A program made the translations under genes and the position numbers. DNA of 64,000 bases from Crotalaria pallida. Taxonomy: Eukaryota; Streptophyta; Magnoliopsida; Fabales; Fabaceae. The stretch covers positions 144,985,206 to 145,049,205 of the forward strand of contig CM075650.1 of NCBI GenBank assembly GCA_037953625.1, written 5' to 3'. The notes under the pieces were generated by a model. That model was given only the letters and a program-made list of their open reading frames with translations, had not been told where the DNA came from and searched no databases. Positions 1 to 12,850 of the stretch are shown one piece after another. Every line of letters starts with the position of its first letter. Position 1 is the stretch's first letter.

Positions 1-3000
1 TGAAAACACATATGAAAGAACATCATTATCATAAATGTCATTTTGTGAAAAAAAAAATGTTGAATTCAGAAGAAATGCATAAAATGAAAATCTTGATTTT
101 ATAAAATATAAGTTTAAAGCTTATGTATGTTTAAGCCAAACATAATCAAAGATCCACATAAAATTTGGTGGATTGATCCTGGATTAATCGAAACATGTTT
201 CTAGCATAATGAATTTTGTTTAATTCATACTATAAACCCACATGTAAATTACGTGTTTGTGGGAATAAAGTGAAGGCTCTAGTGGAACTTGTCAAGATTT
301 AATGCTTAATCCTTGACATTGGGCATCACCTAGACTCATTGGAGACCTTTTAGGTACCTAGTTTTTCTAGGAGTTTGGTTCATTATCTAGGATTGATGTT
401 ACTAGATACTCTTCTATGTTTGGTTATGGATGTTTCAATTTATTTAAGTATAATCTTCTCATTGGTATTTGTATCTTTGTGATAATTATATAAATTGATT
501 TTAGATGAATTTTAAATGATATTTTGCTAATTTGTGGCATAAGTGTTTGGGTCATCAATCCAAGGAAAGAATGAAAAGCTTTAAAAGGAACAAAGTCTTT
601 CCAGATTTGGATTTTATTGTCCTACTAGATTGTATTAAAGGAAAGAAAACCAAACACGCAAAGAAAGGAGCCACAAGAAGTACCCAACTTCTTGAAAATG
701 TGTTCTTCAAAACTTGTAGACCTATAATGTTAACTTTCTTTTAGAAAGGAAAAGGTATGTCATCATCTTTAGTAATAACTATTCATGTTATAGTTATTAG
801 ACGTGAGAAATCTCAAGTAGAGGATGCCTTGGAAATTTACTTGAACAAAGTAGAAAGTTATTTAGACATATAGGTGAATGTTGTCAGATATGACAGAGAT
901 GATAACTGCCATAAAAGAAGTAATTAAAATGGACAACATCTATGACTGTTTGTTAAACTCCTTGAGAAATAAGTTATTTGTGTGTAATATACAATGTCAG
1001 TTACAATGCAACAAAATGGTGTATATAGGGCATAATAAAACATTAATAAATATGGTTAGGGGTACGATATTTAGTCTTTACCCGCAATGTTGAATGTATG
1101 TCTTGAAACTGTCATTTGTTTATTGAACAAGGTTCCTAGTAAGACAGTGTCAAAGACAATTTTAAACTGTGTGCTTATAGGATACCCAATTTAAGGCACC
1201 GCATATTTGCGGTTGTCGAGCAGAAACAAGGGTTGCAATCTGCAATAAAAGAAAATGGATATAAAACATCAGTGAATATTTCACTGACTATCCACATAAG
1301 TCAAAAGGTATAGACCTTATTGTTCTAACCATAGTACAAGAATTATTGAAATTGGGAATGACAGGTTCATTGAGAATGGTGAAATTAGTGGGAATATAGT
1401 TCTACATAATGTGGAAATTAACGGAGTTAGGGTGCAAGTTCCTGTAATTTGTTCTTCTACCTCAACAATAATTGTTTCTTTTATTGTTGAATCGTATAAC
1501 AATAAAGTACGAAAACAATTAAATGAAATTCACTATTCACAATGACTTTATCGTAGAAGAACCATGAGAAATAGTATAAATTTTTTTTGCTATTTCGAAC
1601 GTTTGAGTGGTTTATCTACAAGAATATGAATTTGACTTAGTCATTAATGAAAATAATGTGTTGTTTTCACAAACCGTAAGTTGTGATAATATTGATAAAT
1701 AGTTAGATGTCATGAAAGTATTAATAACTATTAAATATTTTTTTTATTTGGGACCTTGAAGAATTGCCTAAAGGTTGCACGAGAGTTTGGGGGTAAGTGA
1801 GTCTTTAGACCAAATATAATTCTCGTGACAACCTTGAACGTTACAAGTCCAAATTTGTTGTGAAGGATTTCCCTCACAATGTTGACATTAACTATAAATG
1901 AGGTATTTAACCAATTTCCTGAAAGATTTATTCATCATTATCATCATGGCACATGTAGTCCGTAATGATTTGGAACTACAGTAAAAGAATGTGAAAACAA
2001 TCTTATGAATTTTATAGTAGGATGTTTACTTGGATGACCCACTGATGTGATTCTCTATTGAAAAGAATGAACACATAATGTGCATATTTGAGGAAATTAA
2101 TATACAAATTTAAACAAACGTCCCACCAATAGTATTGAAAGGAAAGTCAATGATACTATTGTTTCTTTTAGATTTAAGGAAACACAATTAACTTGTGTAA
2201 GTATCTGAAGGTCAGTGGGAGTGAGTTTATTATGTTGATTTTGTATGTTATTATATCTTGTTTGCAACTTATTATCTTGGTCTTTTACACTAGACTAAGA
2301 AGTTTTTTCTAGCAACTTTGAATGGAAGTTATAGGTGAGTCGAGCCATGTGATTAGAAAATGAATATTGCAGAATGGGTCACATGAATTGTTAGGCTTAT
2401 CTCAGAAAGCATGTATCATTAAAGTACTAGAATGATTTAGAATGAATAAAATTTATGTTAAGGAAGTATTAACTGTACTCATAAAGTCTTGAGGTATTAG
2501 CATGGAACGAATAAATACATGCTTACTTCTGTAATGAATGATCATATTGAAGTTATCAGAATGTTGAATTTGTAGCAAGTTTTGAGGTTACGATTCAGAC
2601 TAATTGACTGCAAAATTTTATTTCGGGGCTTAGAACTGTCGAGAATACTGCTTAGACGCTGAAAACGTACTGTGGTGTTTTGCAGCAATGACAAGTACTA
2701 TAAAGGTGCTAAAAGTATGTGAATAAAGTACTTTGTCTCTAAAGAATGAGATCAGAAACAAAGATTGTCAATTGAGCATGTTAGCACCAATCTTATGATT
2801 GCTAATCCCTTGAAAGAAGGGTTATTGCCTAAACATTTATTGAACAAGTCGAAAGTATAGGCATTAATTTTATTAAGTAAAATTGAATTTGATGTTTACA
2901 TCCTTATGTATGATGTGATTGACACTCTGAGCTCATTTATGATATGTTTGATATGTTTCTGATTACCTGTTATCTAGAACGACATGCATTATTGTATTAG

Positions 3001-3291
3001 AGTAATGTAAACAGATATTGTCTTGAATAAAGAGATTATGGACCAATTATGTATTTCCCAATTATAGATCGTGTTAAGAAAAAGACTATTTTGTGGTACA
3101 TGGAAGGAACTATGTCGAACAAATGATGTACAACTGCCATGACCTGAATTAGTTCCTATCTTTAATCATGATTAATAGAGTATCTAAGTATAAAATGATT
3201 TAGCTATATAAATGTGCATTAATTGTTTGTTTAATTATTTTGTTTATTAAACCATAATGTTGAATTATGTCACATGAGCCAAGTGGGAGAA
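1..3291 (+). mobile_element. Decayed Ty1/copia retrotransposon, internal region
   Basis: Remnant pol fragments lie in the usual copia order but in different frames with many stops. A GAG-pre-integrase stretch (WHKCLGHQSKERMKS) sits near 535-600. Integrase pieces run about 780-1190. A reverse-transcriptase start resembling WDLEELPKG is near 1750. An RNase H / C-terminal piece with SIEHVSTNLMIANPL and LLPKHL lies near 2770-2850. No ORF longer than about 80 codons survives. A polypurine tract (aagtgggagaa, 3281-3291) directly precedes an LTR-like TGT start at 3292. The 5' LTR and gag would lie left of the window. The many in-frame stops make this an old, non-functional copy. Confidence 0.8.
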
Positions 3292-3735
3292 TGTAAGATT
3301 TTAATATTTTAGTATGTCTCATGTGATGTGCATGTGACATGTATTGATGTGTGTTTAGTAAATAAATAATTAAATATTAATGGGCTAAATCATAATTAGA
3401 TATAAGGAGGTTGTTTCTGAAGGCCCATTAGCTTGATGGAAGCTAATGGATAATAGTTAGGATTTTTACCTATTTATAGGAAATAGGTCCTGTTCCTGGC
3501 CATAAGGTATTTTTTTCTCTACCCATCACAAAACGGCTAAAACAAACAACATAGAAAAGAATAGCATAGGAGGCAAAGGAATAGAAATGTATTTCGTGCC
3601 TTTGATCAAAGGGTGTTTGGAGAACTCTCTTTCAACTCTAGCAATGGATAGAGGTTAGTAATTGTATTCCTTATTGTCTCTATAATATGTGAAAGTCATG
3701 TAATTTCAAGATCCTTATTATTGCAGTTGTAACGA
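3292..3735 (+). repeat. 3' LTR of the decayed copia element (right end uncertain)
   Basis: It starts with TGTAAGATTTT immediately after the polypurine tract. A TATA-like ctatttatagg is near 3469, followed by a region resembling R/U5. The terminal CA and the target duplication could not be fixed because the partner LTR is outside the window, so the right boundary is a guess. Confidence 0.5.
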
Positions 3736-4805
3736 ATAAATTAAACAACAACTTATAATAATGTAATGAATGATTGTTGTTGTTGCTTGATAAATGATTA
3801 AATGTTTAAGTCAATAAACCAAAATATATGATTGAGGCCTAAAAAGCAATGATGGTTTAAGATGTGATTAAGTCATTATTGATTGTGATTCATGTATGCA
3901 TATGTGAATTGCTTGTGCAAATGAAACCACGAGACTACCCAAGAATCATTAGAAATGGAGTGGATGTGAAATCTTGGAAGTCATTTTAGCATTTTAAATT
4001 TGTTCCAAATTACTTGTCGCTTTAGAAATTTGAAGGTGAATTAATTAATTTTTTCCAACGTTAACATTGCTTTTAAACATTTTGAAATATGTGAAATGTG
4101 TAACAAATAATGTAGTGTCAGAATAATACAATAAAGTTGCCTTATTCTTCTCTTGAAAATTGAAGCATTAATTGATTTTCTTAATCCATGTGAAATTCCT
4201 AAGGCGACAAATAAATTGGAACAGAGGTATTAGTTTTATACGAGTTTCTGTAACAATAACTGGTTACCTTGGTAGCTTAACCGGTTATCGTAGCATAAAG
4301 AGGCAAATATTGGGCAAATTACATATGAATAATCAGTTATCTAGACTTCATAACCGATTATTCAAGCCAAATTTGTATATTAACTATGTTTTTCACACAA
4401 GATAATCGATTAATCAAATTGCTAACTTGTTAACCCTGCAGAAAAATAGAAAATCAATAAAAAGGAAGAAGCAAGACTATGTTCATATGAATTTCATTTA
4501 CCTATCTAATTTCAATGATTCTTAAATGATGGACTAATAAGATGAACAAATGAATAAGAACTCAATATTGAACTTGAACATAGGTAAATCAAAAGGAATA
4601 TGGACTTTTAACATACTAAAAGTATGTGGAAGATGATGGAATTATTATGGATGTTATCTATTGTCCAAAGTTCAATCGAGTGTCAAATGGAATCATCTAT
4701 CATACATGGAGTTGAGGAAAGTGTGTGATTTTGTGTAATGAAACAAATAAATAGAAAGGAATGAGTGAGTGATAGGCAATATGATCATAGGATTTATAAA
4801 AAGGC
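3736..4805. other. Non-coding stretch with degenerate 'taatcgattat' motifs
   Basis: No credible gene. Between about 4245 and 4415 there is a run of near-palindromic motifs (ggttaccttggtagcttaac, accggttatcg, aatcagttatc, aaccgattattc, ataatcgattaatc). They recur at 42.9-43.1 and 44.15-44.28 kb, so this is probably a fragment of a dispersed repeat. Confidence 0.5.
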
Positions 4806-5142
4806 TTAATTGCTCTTTTGTTTTCGGTTAAACTTTTCATTTGGTCCTTTATCTTATTTTTCGTTATCAAATTGGTCTCTCGCGTTTTATTTTCGCTATC
4901 AATTTGGTCCCTGAATCATTGTTCATCCTACATTGACCAATATGATATGCACACGTGTCATTTCTCTCCCCAATAAAGCAAATGTGGACCAATAGGATAT
5001 TGACATGAAGGAAGAACAATGACTCAGGGACCAAATTGATAGGGAAAAGAAACGTAAAGAACCAATATGATACCAGAAAAAGGTAAATGACTAATTTGAT
5101 AGTGAAAAATAAGGTAAGGGACCAAATGAACAATTTAGCCCT
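4806..5142. repeat. Fold-back repeat of the 'ggtccct' type
   Basis: The left arm (catttggtcctttatcttat, atcaaattggtctc, atcaatttggtccctgaatc) is matched in reverse complement by the right arm (gactcagggaccaaattgat, taaggtaagggaccaaatga). The whole unit can form a long imperfect hairpin, like a non-autonomous DNA transposon. No clear target duplication was found. Confidence 0.6.
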
Positions 5143-5144
5143 CG

Positions 5145-5560
5145 ATCTCGCAATTTCATCAATTTGGTTAATTTACTCTCCCTTCTTTTAATTGGGCAAA
5201 TTAGTCCCTCAATTTCTAATTTGTGGCCAATTTAGTCCTTCCATTAAAATCCAAGGTAACGATGTTGACGTAGCTAATGCCAAGACACTTGTCAGCTCGT
5301 GGTTGTCCTACGTGGAATTTCTTTTAATTAATTTCATGAAACAAATTTAATTTAATAAAAACAAGGCTTGATTGCACTTTTTGTCCCACAATTTGATCAT
5401 TTTGGCGAATTTGGTCCCCTTTCTTTTACTTTTGGCCAATTTAATCCCCCAATTTTCAATTCGTGACCAATTTCGTCCTTCCATCTAAATGCCCACTAAC
5501 GCTACGAACATGGCTAACGCTAGAACACGTGTCAACCGCTCATTGATCCTCGCTAGAATC
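5145..5560. repeat. Two adjacent copies of a 'ggcgaatttggtccc' repeat
   Basis: Two related units of about 190 bp lie head to tail (about 5145-5343 and 5366-5560). They share the order 'tttggtnaattt...ctttcttttanttt...caatttagtccnt ... ggaatttaattt'. A third, more diverged copy lies near 12637-12850. Each has no coding potential. Confidence 0.55.
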
Positions 5561-5857
5561 GACTATTGATCTTCTCATAAAATGACGGTTGCATCCTTCA
5601 ATTTGTATACAATGTTTTATCAACACTTCAAATTAATTTCAAATTTGGCATCTAAAACGCAAAATAAATATATATAAAACGAATAATTGCATTAAAAACA
5701 TAGTTAAGTAAAATTAGGGTTTTGCGAAAATTGTCTTATAGAATGATTGAGCAATGTTTTAAATTCGAAAAATTAAAAATTTAAAAATTAAATTCACTAA
5801 ATTAATCACAAATTTGCCAAATTAAAATAAAGATGATCAAATTTGTAATATTAATAA

Positions 5858-6115
5858 GAGTGAATGGACACTTTGGTCTCTTAAGTTTTTCGACAGGGAC
5901 ACTTTAGTCCTTCAAGAAATTTAATTCATTTTTAGTCCCCAAATTTTTTCAAAAGTACCAATTTAGTCCTTATCCTATTTTCGTTAGCCACTTCGTTGAG
6001 GCACTAAATTGGTACTTTTGAAAAACATGAGAGACTAAATTGGTACTTTTGAAAAACATTGGAGACTAAAAATAATTAAATTTCTTAAAGGACATGTCAA
6101 AGTGTGCCTTCATTC
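5858..6115. mobile_element. MULE-type fold-back MITE, copy A
   Basis: It begins GAGTGAATGGACACTTTGG and ends with the inverted counterpart ...AAAGTGTGCCTTCATTC. It is nearly an inverted repeat throughout, with internal 'accaatttagtcc / actaaattggtac' arms. It is the same family as the copy at 24820-25095, which has a clean 9-bp target duplication. The flanks here do not show a clean duplication, so this copy is probably older. Confidence 0.7.
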
Positions 6116-6307
6116 ATAAAATTGAGTAATCAAAATTTCAATTAAGCTTAAAAAAAAAAAAAGCAACAACAGCAACTGCTCGGAGCTCTTCCTGGATTTT
6201 GGAGTAAAGAAGAGTTGAGAGAAAAAGATATATCCTAGCGCGTGAGCCTTTTCCCCTTTAACGTCTATTGTACTTCAACACCTTTCTCTTCTTCAACTAC
6301 CTACCCG

Positions 6308-8917
6308 ATGGAGGAGCTGATAATAGAGAACTACAGAATCCCATGGCTTATTTGGATTCAACTCTTTGTTTTCTTTCTCCTTATTCTCCTCCTCTTTTCC
6401 TTCACCCTCTTCCCTTTGGATCCCGACACCGACGCTTCCGCCGCCGCAACCACGGTGCTGCCCACTGCCTCCACATCTAACCATTATGAGATTATTCACC
6501 ATATTGACGACGACAACAACAACAAACACCCACTCGACAACCACGATTCGACAACGCTCACTGTTGTAGCCAACCGCCGACACCATTCGCCGGTAATTTT
6601 TTCTTTACTCTGTCATCATTTTCCAATTACAAAGCTGCACGCACGTCTTTATTTTATTATTTTTTTTTAAATTACCATCTCGTCCTCGACTTTGTATATG
6701 TTCATCACTTTTCATTTTAATACGACAAGCCCGTGTAAATCCAATTTTCAATTCTGAATGTTCACGTAACATTATTGTTAACGAAATTAGTCAATTGTCA
6801 TTGGGACTAGCAAAAATTATTCATAAACTTAAGACATATACTTAAGTAAATAAGATTGATGTGAATAACTTTAGTCGATCCGAAATTCAATGGTAGTATA
6901 ATTTTGATGAAATGAAGGATTAAAGTAACGGATGGTTATAAAGGTGAGGACAAAATGGTAATGTGGTGTTTTCCTTATGTTTGATTAAGGAAAGAAATCC
7001 TATTCTGTGGCTTCACACAGTTTTTTTTTTTTTTTTTTTTTACTATTGTGTTGTTTTTTCTGTATTTTGAAGATATTCCTCCATTGTTGATTCATTTATT
7101 TATTTGTTAATACTTAATAGTAGTTCAAAACATCACGTAACAGTTATTTTTTCTAGAAAAAATAAAGAATATCTTTTTATTGCTCATTTTCTGACAAATC
7201 CAGTAGAAGAGGTAAAATGTACTGTTTTTTCTTTTAATTGAAAAAAAATAACAATTGGACAAGTGTTACATCCAATGTTAGATCAATATTTTTCAATATT
7301 AGTCATCCATCCTATCCAACTCAATTATTTTAGCTGATTTCGTTAGTTTGAATTTCGTAGTAGCTGCATTAGAGAGAAAATTGGGTTATAGCATGTTTGT
7401 TTCCGCGTTAAAGCAGTTCCAAAAACACGTTTTATTAGAAGCAGCATAGAGTAGCTTATGGGGCAGACGCGTGTTTGAGGCGGGAGAAATGCCAAAACAA
7501 ACACACCAGTAGTAGAGCAACATTTTATAATTCTGTCTTGGTGCCTATTTGGAGTAACGTTTTCGCAAGGCAAACACATGTTTTGCCTACAACTTCAAGT
7601 TGGAACTTTCATGTTACCGGGGTTTTCAAACGTGAAAAGCGGTTTTCCAAATAGGCTCTTAGGTGGTTAGTTAAGAGAGTTGATTAGATGGCTGGTAGAG
7701 GGAATCTAAGAAAAGTTATAGCCTAACCATCAAGAACGATTTACATAGATGTAAATGATTGATGTATAAATATGTTTTATGATAGGATATTATGGCATGG
7801 TTTAGCTAACAAAGCAAACCCTCCTCTCGTGGAAAAAGGCTTGGAGTATTGATTGTTGTAATAGTACTATTATTAGGCTTAAACATCTTTTCCTATCCCT
7901 CACTTTCTGCTCGTGTGAGAAGTTTGTCCCTCAATTATATTATTTTGGACTTTTAATTGGTATTCAAACTTTTCCAATCATGTAAATGTAACATTAGTCC
8001 CTTCTTTCAAAAACAGAAGGTAGTGACGTGGCTATATTGGTAATTGGCCATGTTGGCATTTTTCGTTAGTTTTTGCTTAGAAACTTTTACAAAGGGACTA
8101 AATTTGCATAACTGAAAAAGTTTGAAGAACAAAATTGCCCCCCATAAAAAGTGGAGGGACAAACTATGCCAATGCACATGAACAAAAATTGAGGGACGAA
8201 AAATGCATGTTTTAACTTCGAGTGATAAGTTAGGAGTGCAAATCAATGTAGAATCCAAAATTAGTAAACCTAAGCCAGGTTCCTTGTGTAAGCTGACTCA
8301 CATGATAGACTTTGCCAGCATCGTTGCTTCAAAGATAAGTTTTTACCTTGTATCATTTCTCTTTCTTTACTTTCTTTCCTTGCTTCCAAGGTTGGTGGTG
8401 GTTAAGTTGCAGTGTTAGGAAAACATGAACATTGCAATTACTATTTTTCTTGACTTGCATCATAAGTTGTTCAATTTTCATTTTCATTCCTAAATCCTTA
8501 ATTTTCATTTCAAAGTGTCATCAAATCTAAACCATACAAGTGGAGTATATGAGTAATTTCTTTTTTGATTACCGTAAAGTATAAGACTATAAGAGTAATT
8601 CTTATATAAATAAATAATTTCTAGTTTAAAAAGTTCATGTATCATAATAAAAAGCATGTGAATTGAGGCATTAGGCAGATGCACTGAATGAAAGTATTTT
8701 TCAACAGGAGGGACAGAACTTAAGTATAAAAGGGGAGATAGCAACAAGTTCCAGCATGAGAAAAGAAGAGATTACAGAGGAGGAGGCTTCATCACTGAGT
8801 TTTCACCCTTGTCATTATTTTCAATTAGCCACAGTGGCATTTCTCAAATGTTTTGGTTTGGATTCTACATCTGACAATCCTCCAACCCAAAGACGTTTGA
8901 AAACAAAAGAAAGCTGA
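6308..8917 (+). CDS. Predicted single-pass membrane protein, 164 aa, two exons, family not named
   Basis: Exon 1 is 6308-6592 (95 codons) and ends at a GT donor in phase 0. Exon 2 is 8708-8917 (69 codons plus TGA), preceded by tttttcaacag. The intron is about 2.1 kb. The N-terminus MEELIIENYRIPW leads into a strongly hydrophobic segment (residues about 13-35, IWIQLFVFFLLILLLFSF), likely one membrane helix or a signal anchor. A low-complexity, acidic and His-rich middle follows (residues about 55-83). A C-terminal block then has features typical of a conserved motif: an acidic EEITEEEASS and HPCHYFQLATVAFLKCFG at residues 128-145. The sharp phase-0 join and the protein-like second exon support a real gene. 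I think similar short proteins exist in other plants but cannot name the family. Function is unknown; an extra small exon in the intron is possible. Confidence 0.7.
7876..8221. repeat. Fold-back repeat inside the intron of the 164-aa gene
   Basis: The left arm has cttaaacatcttttcctatc and aagtttgtccctcaatta. These are matched in reverse by the right arm (gagggacaaact, attgagggacgaaaaatgca). It is a non-coding imperfect hairpin of the MITE type. Confidence 0.5.
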
Positions 8918-11617
8918 TTATGAAAAATTATGCTATTGTCATTTATGAGAGAAAGGAAAAAGGAAAGCTTTCATTATTCTCAATTTTCTTAATTTGCCTG
9001 GGTCCTAAAGCTTCTTATTTTATCCCATAATAATTGTCGCATGATTTAACAAATTAACACCATGGGAATTTGGAAGAGAAGAAAGAAAACATAATGAAAT
9101 TGAGTCCAAAGGACGCATGATATGATTTCGATACCGCCCCTGATTGAAAAAAGGCTGTACTTTAGATCAAGAAAAAAAAAGGCTGTACTTATGTGATGTC
9201 TAGAACATGATTAGCTGCTAAATGTGGCTTTGTTTCCTTTTAATATTGAGCCTAATATTTTTAACGATCTTTGTATTTTTATAACTTGCTTTTTATACTT
9301 TCATTTCATTTGAATTTTTTTAATCTCTTTTTTTCTTTCACATTATTCAATCAATTACTTTTCTTTTTTCTTTTCTCATTTCTCACCTTGTATTTTCTAT
9401 ACCTCAAAATAAAATGAGGGTCATTTTTCTATATTGAGTGATGAGGTTGGGCTAAGATAGCCGTCCAACAAACCCCTACCACTTCACATTGAAAAAATAA
9501 TTGTTGAAACACTTCCTACCAAGTGCCTGTGATTGATAATGTAGTTTATTGAAATGTCACATTCTCATTTATAAACCATGCAAGGGGCCAAAATTGCATC
9601 TCATAATTTTTGAGTGGTCTTTATATGTACTTCTAGAATTGACATGTGGATGTATATTTGTTTATTTGTCTTATACGTGAAAACAAATTATTTTTGCACA
9701 TAAGACAAACAAATGTAAATTTAAAACATTTATTATATTATCGTCATTTTATTATCATTAGTTTTTATTAAAATTATTTTAGTTTTTATTATTATTATTA
9801 TTATCATTATTATATTATTATTAGTCCAGCACTCTAAAACATGGCAGCATGATCCTTTGTGATGGCAACGTGACTGCACAGTGCACACTCAATGGTGCAT
9901 ATTGCAGCTCATCATCGCACATACACTCCCAAGCTGAAGCCGCTAGGTTTCTAATTAATCCCCCAAGGCATCTTAAAAGAAGTGTTGAATAAAGATTTAC
10001 CTCCTTGGTAAAATAAGAGTTGCTGTTGCTACTCATTAGCATTTCTGCGTGGTAGTGATTTTGATTAATTATCTATAGCACATTAGGATTTAGAACAATG
10101 TAGTGCAGATTATGGGAGTTGCAACATAGTTAGAATGATTTTCATCGGTTAACATACATTGAAAGCTAAAAGAAGAACATACGGTAAGAGGAGATTATTT
10201 CACTCTTAAGTGAGGATATTAGCGGAAATCACTAACTTTAGCACAAATATAATAATCGTCAGTCTAGGTTAATTACTTAATAGTTAATTCGGTCCCCAAT
10301 CCTGTTATTCAAACATTTGTATTTCACATCTATACGAGACACCTTTTTTTAGTTAAAACTTGATGGGTCCTGCAATTTCTCTTTCTTATAGGACCCACCA
10401 GTTTTTACCCAAAAAAGAGGTGTTACCCCCAGATATCAAATACGGATGTCATTTAAACATTTTCCTTCGATCCCTAGGAGCGAGTCAAGTGCATTATTTC
10501 AAAAAGAATTAATCCATCATCCAAAACAGAGATATCTTAGCTTACTATTATCCTCACGGATATCATATGATAACACAGATATTCTTTCGTTTGTTTGTTT
10601 TTTTCTAAATGAGATATCCTCTAGTTACTTGTTGCTACATGAACATTTCCCTGTAGAACAAAATTAAAACAACACGATATACATCGAATTATATGTTATA
10701 TCTAAGAATTGAGCTTTTCCCTAAGGATTATTATTGGTCCCATCCCTAATAACAAGAGATATAACATAATCGGTATTCAGCAAGATTATATTGGCCGTTA
10801 TTTTCTGTTTAAGACATATATGTCAATAATTGAATAACTAAGTAGATGTCATTATGCTATAAACTGGTTCCGTGAGCTTGGTTAGCATAGTTCGAGTCCG
10901 TAAACAAGAGAGCTGGTTTTCTAGCTCTTTTTAGGTTTTTGACTGGATTCTTACTTTTTATGATCAAAATACCCTTATTTAAAAAAATTCCTCCTCCTCC
11001 TCCTCTTCTTACTCTTTCACACCCACTCATCTAACCTCCTCAATCACACCCAATCACTCGTATTTTCAGATACACTTCCCACACACTTTCATACTTCCAT
11101 ACATGCACACTCATCTCTACTCACTTGTACTTTAATACACACTCACCTTTACTCACTCATACTTCCAACTCCACTCACTCCTACTCACACGTCATATGTT
11201 TTGATCAACATTTCTCTTTTTCTTTTTCTTTTTTCTTTTTTTTATAAAATGTACATATGTCAATATTGAAGTGTACTAAACCAGTACGCTTTGACATAGG
11301 CTTATGTGAAAAATGAACGAATTGAAAAATGATCCATATGCTACTCTTGAAGCATATGAGCATTGTTTTGGCCATTACTCCAGGGCCATGGCTTGCTTGT
11401 TAAATTGACACATACTCCAAGGCCGTGTACTCCATGACCTTGACATTGGAGGAAACTATATATTAAAAGTTAGAGATTTGTTTAGAGCTGGTTTCACTAG
11501 AAATTCTTGGCTGATGAGCAATCTGATGGTGTTGCTTTTGTTTGGGGCAGATACGTATTTGCACGGTACATACCACAAAATCCAATGGCCTTTAATCAAT
11601 ATAGCAAATAAATGGTA
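8918..11617. other. Intergenic region, no gene seen
   Basis: AT-rich non-coding DNA. It contains an (ATT)n-like stretch near 9787-9823 and a small hairpin element at 10338-10424. The open frames here are short and resemble nothing I recognise. Confidence 0.6.
10338..10424. repeat. Small hairpin (MITE-like)
   Basis: The left half (acaccttttttta...gatgggtcc) pairs with the right half (ggacccacca...aaaaaagaggtgt). The unit forms an 87-bp stem-loop. Confidence 0.5.
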
Positions 11618-11910
11618 CTCCCTTCGGTCCTTATTATAGGGTATACTTAACCGAATTACACATACCAAGGAAAGTGGTTGATTTTATGAATTCTATGAGA
11701 ATATATTGTAACATTACAATTTTACCCCTTTAACTTTTCTTGGAAAATTCACACATTAATGAACAACAAAAAACACATAGATAGTCAAATCATTTAATAA
11801 GGGCAAAAAAGAGAAAAATCAATAAATGATGCATAGAAAATATAAAGTGACTTATAATTAGGACTAAGAAAACTTTCTAGAATGTGCCCTATATATAGGA
11901 CAGGAGGGAG
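11618..11910. mobile_element. Stowaway-type MITE 1 (TA target duplication)
   Basis: The element starts CTCCCTTCGGTCC after TA (11616-11617) and ends GGACAGGAGGGAG before TA (11911-11912). It is 293 bp, AT-rich and non-coding, with terminal inverted repeats of the plant Stowaway (Tc1/mariner) class. Confidence 0.8.
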
Positions 11911-12004
11911 TAAGGATTAAAAAGGAATGTCAACATGTTAGATTTGAGGAAGAATATCAGAGACTATTACGCTTCTAGGCAATATTTTCATTAACAGTTT
12001 TTTA

Positions 12005-12278
12005 CCTCTGGTCCTTTATGTAATACTTTTTAGGAGTATTAAATTGGTTATATGTGGAAGTCCTTATTCCAACTTTTAATAAATATTTAATTATTCCTTT
12101 CAAAAATACTTATATATTAAGTCAACACTTTCTAATATCCCAATAATAATTACATGGGTAGTTTTGAAAAAAGTATATTAAATTTTTACATTTTCAATAT
12201 CATTAACAACTTTAACTCACTTTCTTTTGTGGACCTAATTTTTCGCAAAAAAAACCTTACATATAGGACTGAAGGGAG
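12005..12278. mobile_element. Stowaway-type MITE 2 (TA target duplication)
   Basis: It starts CCTCTGGTCCTTTATG after TA and ends ACATATAGGACTGAAGGGAG before TA. The interior is related to MITE 1 (a phrase like tttttaatatcattaac). Confidence 0.65.
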
Positions 12279-12282
12279 TAAT

Positions 12283-12602
12283 ATTTTTTTTTTAATTATG
12301 TGAAACTTTAACATCAATTTATGTGCTTCCTAAGATCCTTTAGATAAAATCTTTTTGATAATTTTATTTTGATCCTATGTATAAGATAACATTCTAATTT
12401 TCAACGATATGTAATTATTTATTTTTACAAATACCCTTATTTACTTAAAAAGATTGTAAAGTTCCAATAACAATTGAAGGCATTATTGAAAAAACCCTCA
12501 AATGTTCACATTTTTAATATCATTAACAAAATTAATCAATTTTTTTATGAACGTAAATTTTTTCAAAAAGATCTTATTTCAAGAACCGGAAAAAGAAAGT
12601 AA
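12283..12602. repeat. Degenerate third Stowaway-type copy
   Basis: Internal phrases match the neighbouring MITEs (tttgatcctatgtataagat, tttttaatatcattaac, gatcttatttcaagaaccgg). The ends are eroded. Confidence 0.45.
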
Positions 12603-12636
12603 TTTTTAAATACTTATAAGTGACATTTATAAACAA

Positions 12637-12850
12637 GATTAATTGCACTTTTACTCCTCTAATTTGATTAATTTGGCGAATTTAATTCTCTTTCTTTTAA
12701 TTTGAACAATTTAGTTCCTCAATTTTCAATTTGTGGTGAATTTTAACTCTGTTAAAATTTTCAGTAACAATGTTAACCTGACTAATGTTCGGACCCATGT
12801 CAGACTCTTATTGATCTTGTATGGAATTTAATTTAATTAATTTAATAAAA
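12637..12850. repeat. Diverged copy of the 5.2-5.5 kb repeat
   Basis: It shares 'attgcacttttactcc...tttggcgaattt...ctttcttttaattt...ctcaattttcaatttgtg' with the units at 5145-5560. It ends in an AT-rich 'taatttaattaatttaataaa' tract. Confidence 0.5.

Noticed and set aside
6242..6670. 142-codon frame that starts before the 164-aa gene and runs into its intron
   Set aside because: The part after 6592 crosses a good splice donor and loses protein character. The upstream start is not ATG; the ATG at 6308 was used.
10860..10925. SINE from 'gcttggttagcatagttcgagtcc'
   Set aside because: Boxes are weak and there is no body, A-tail or target duplication.
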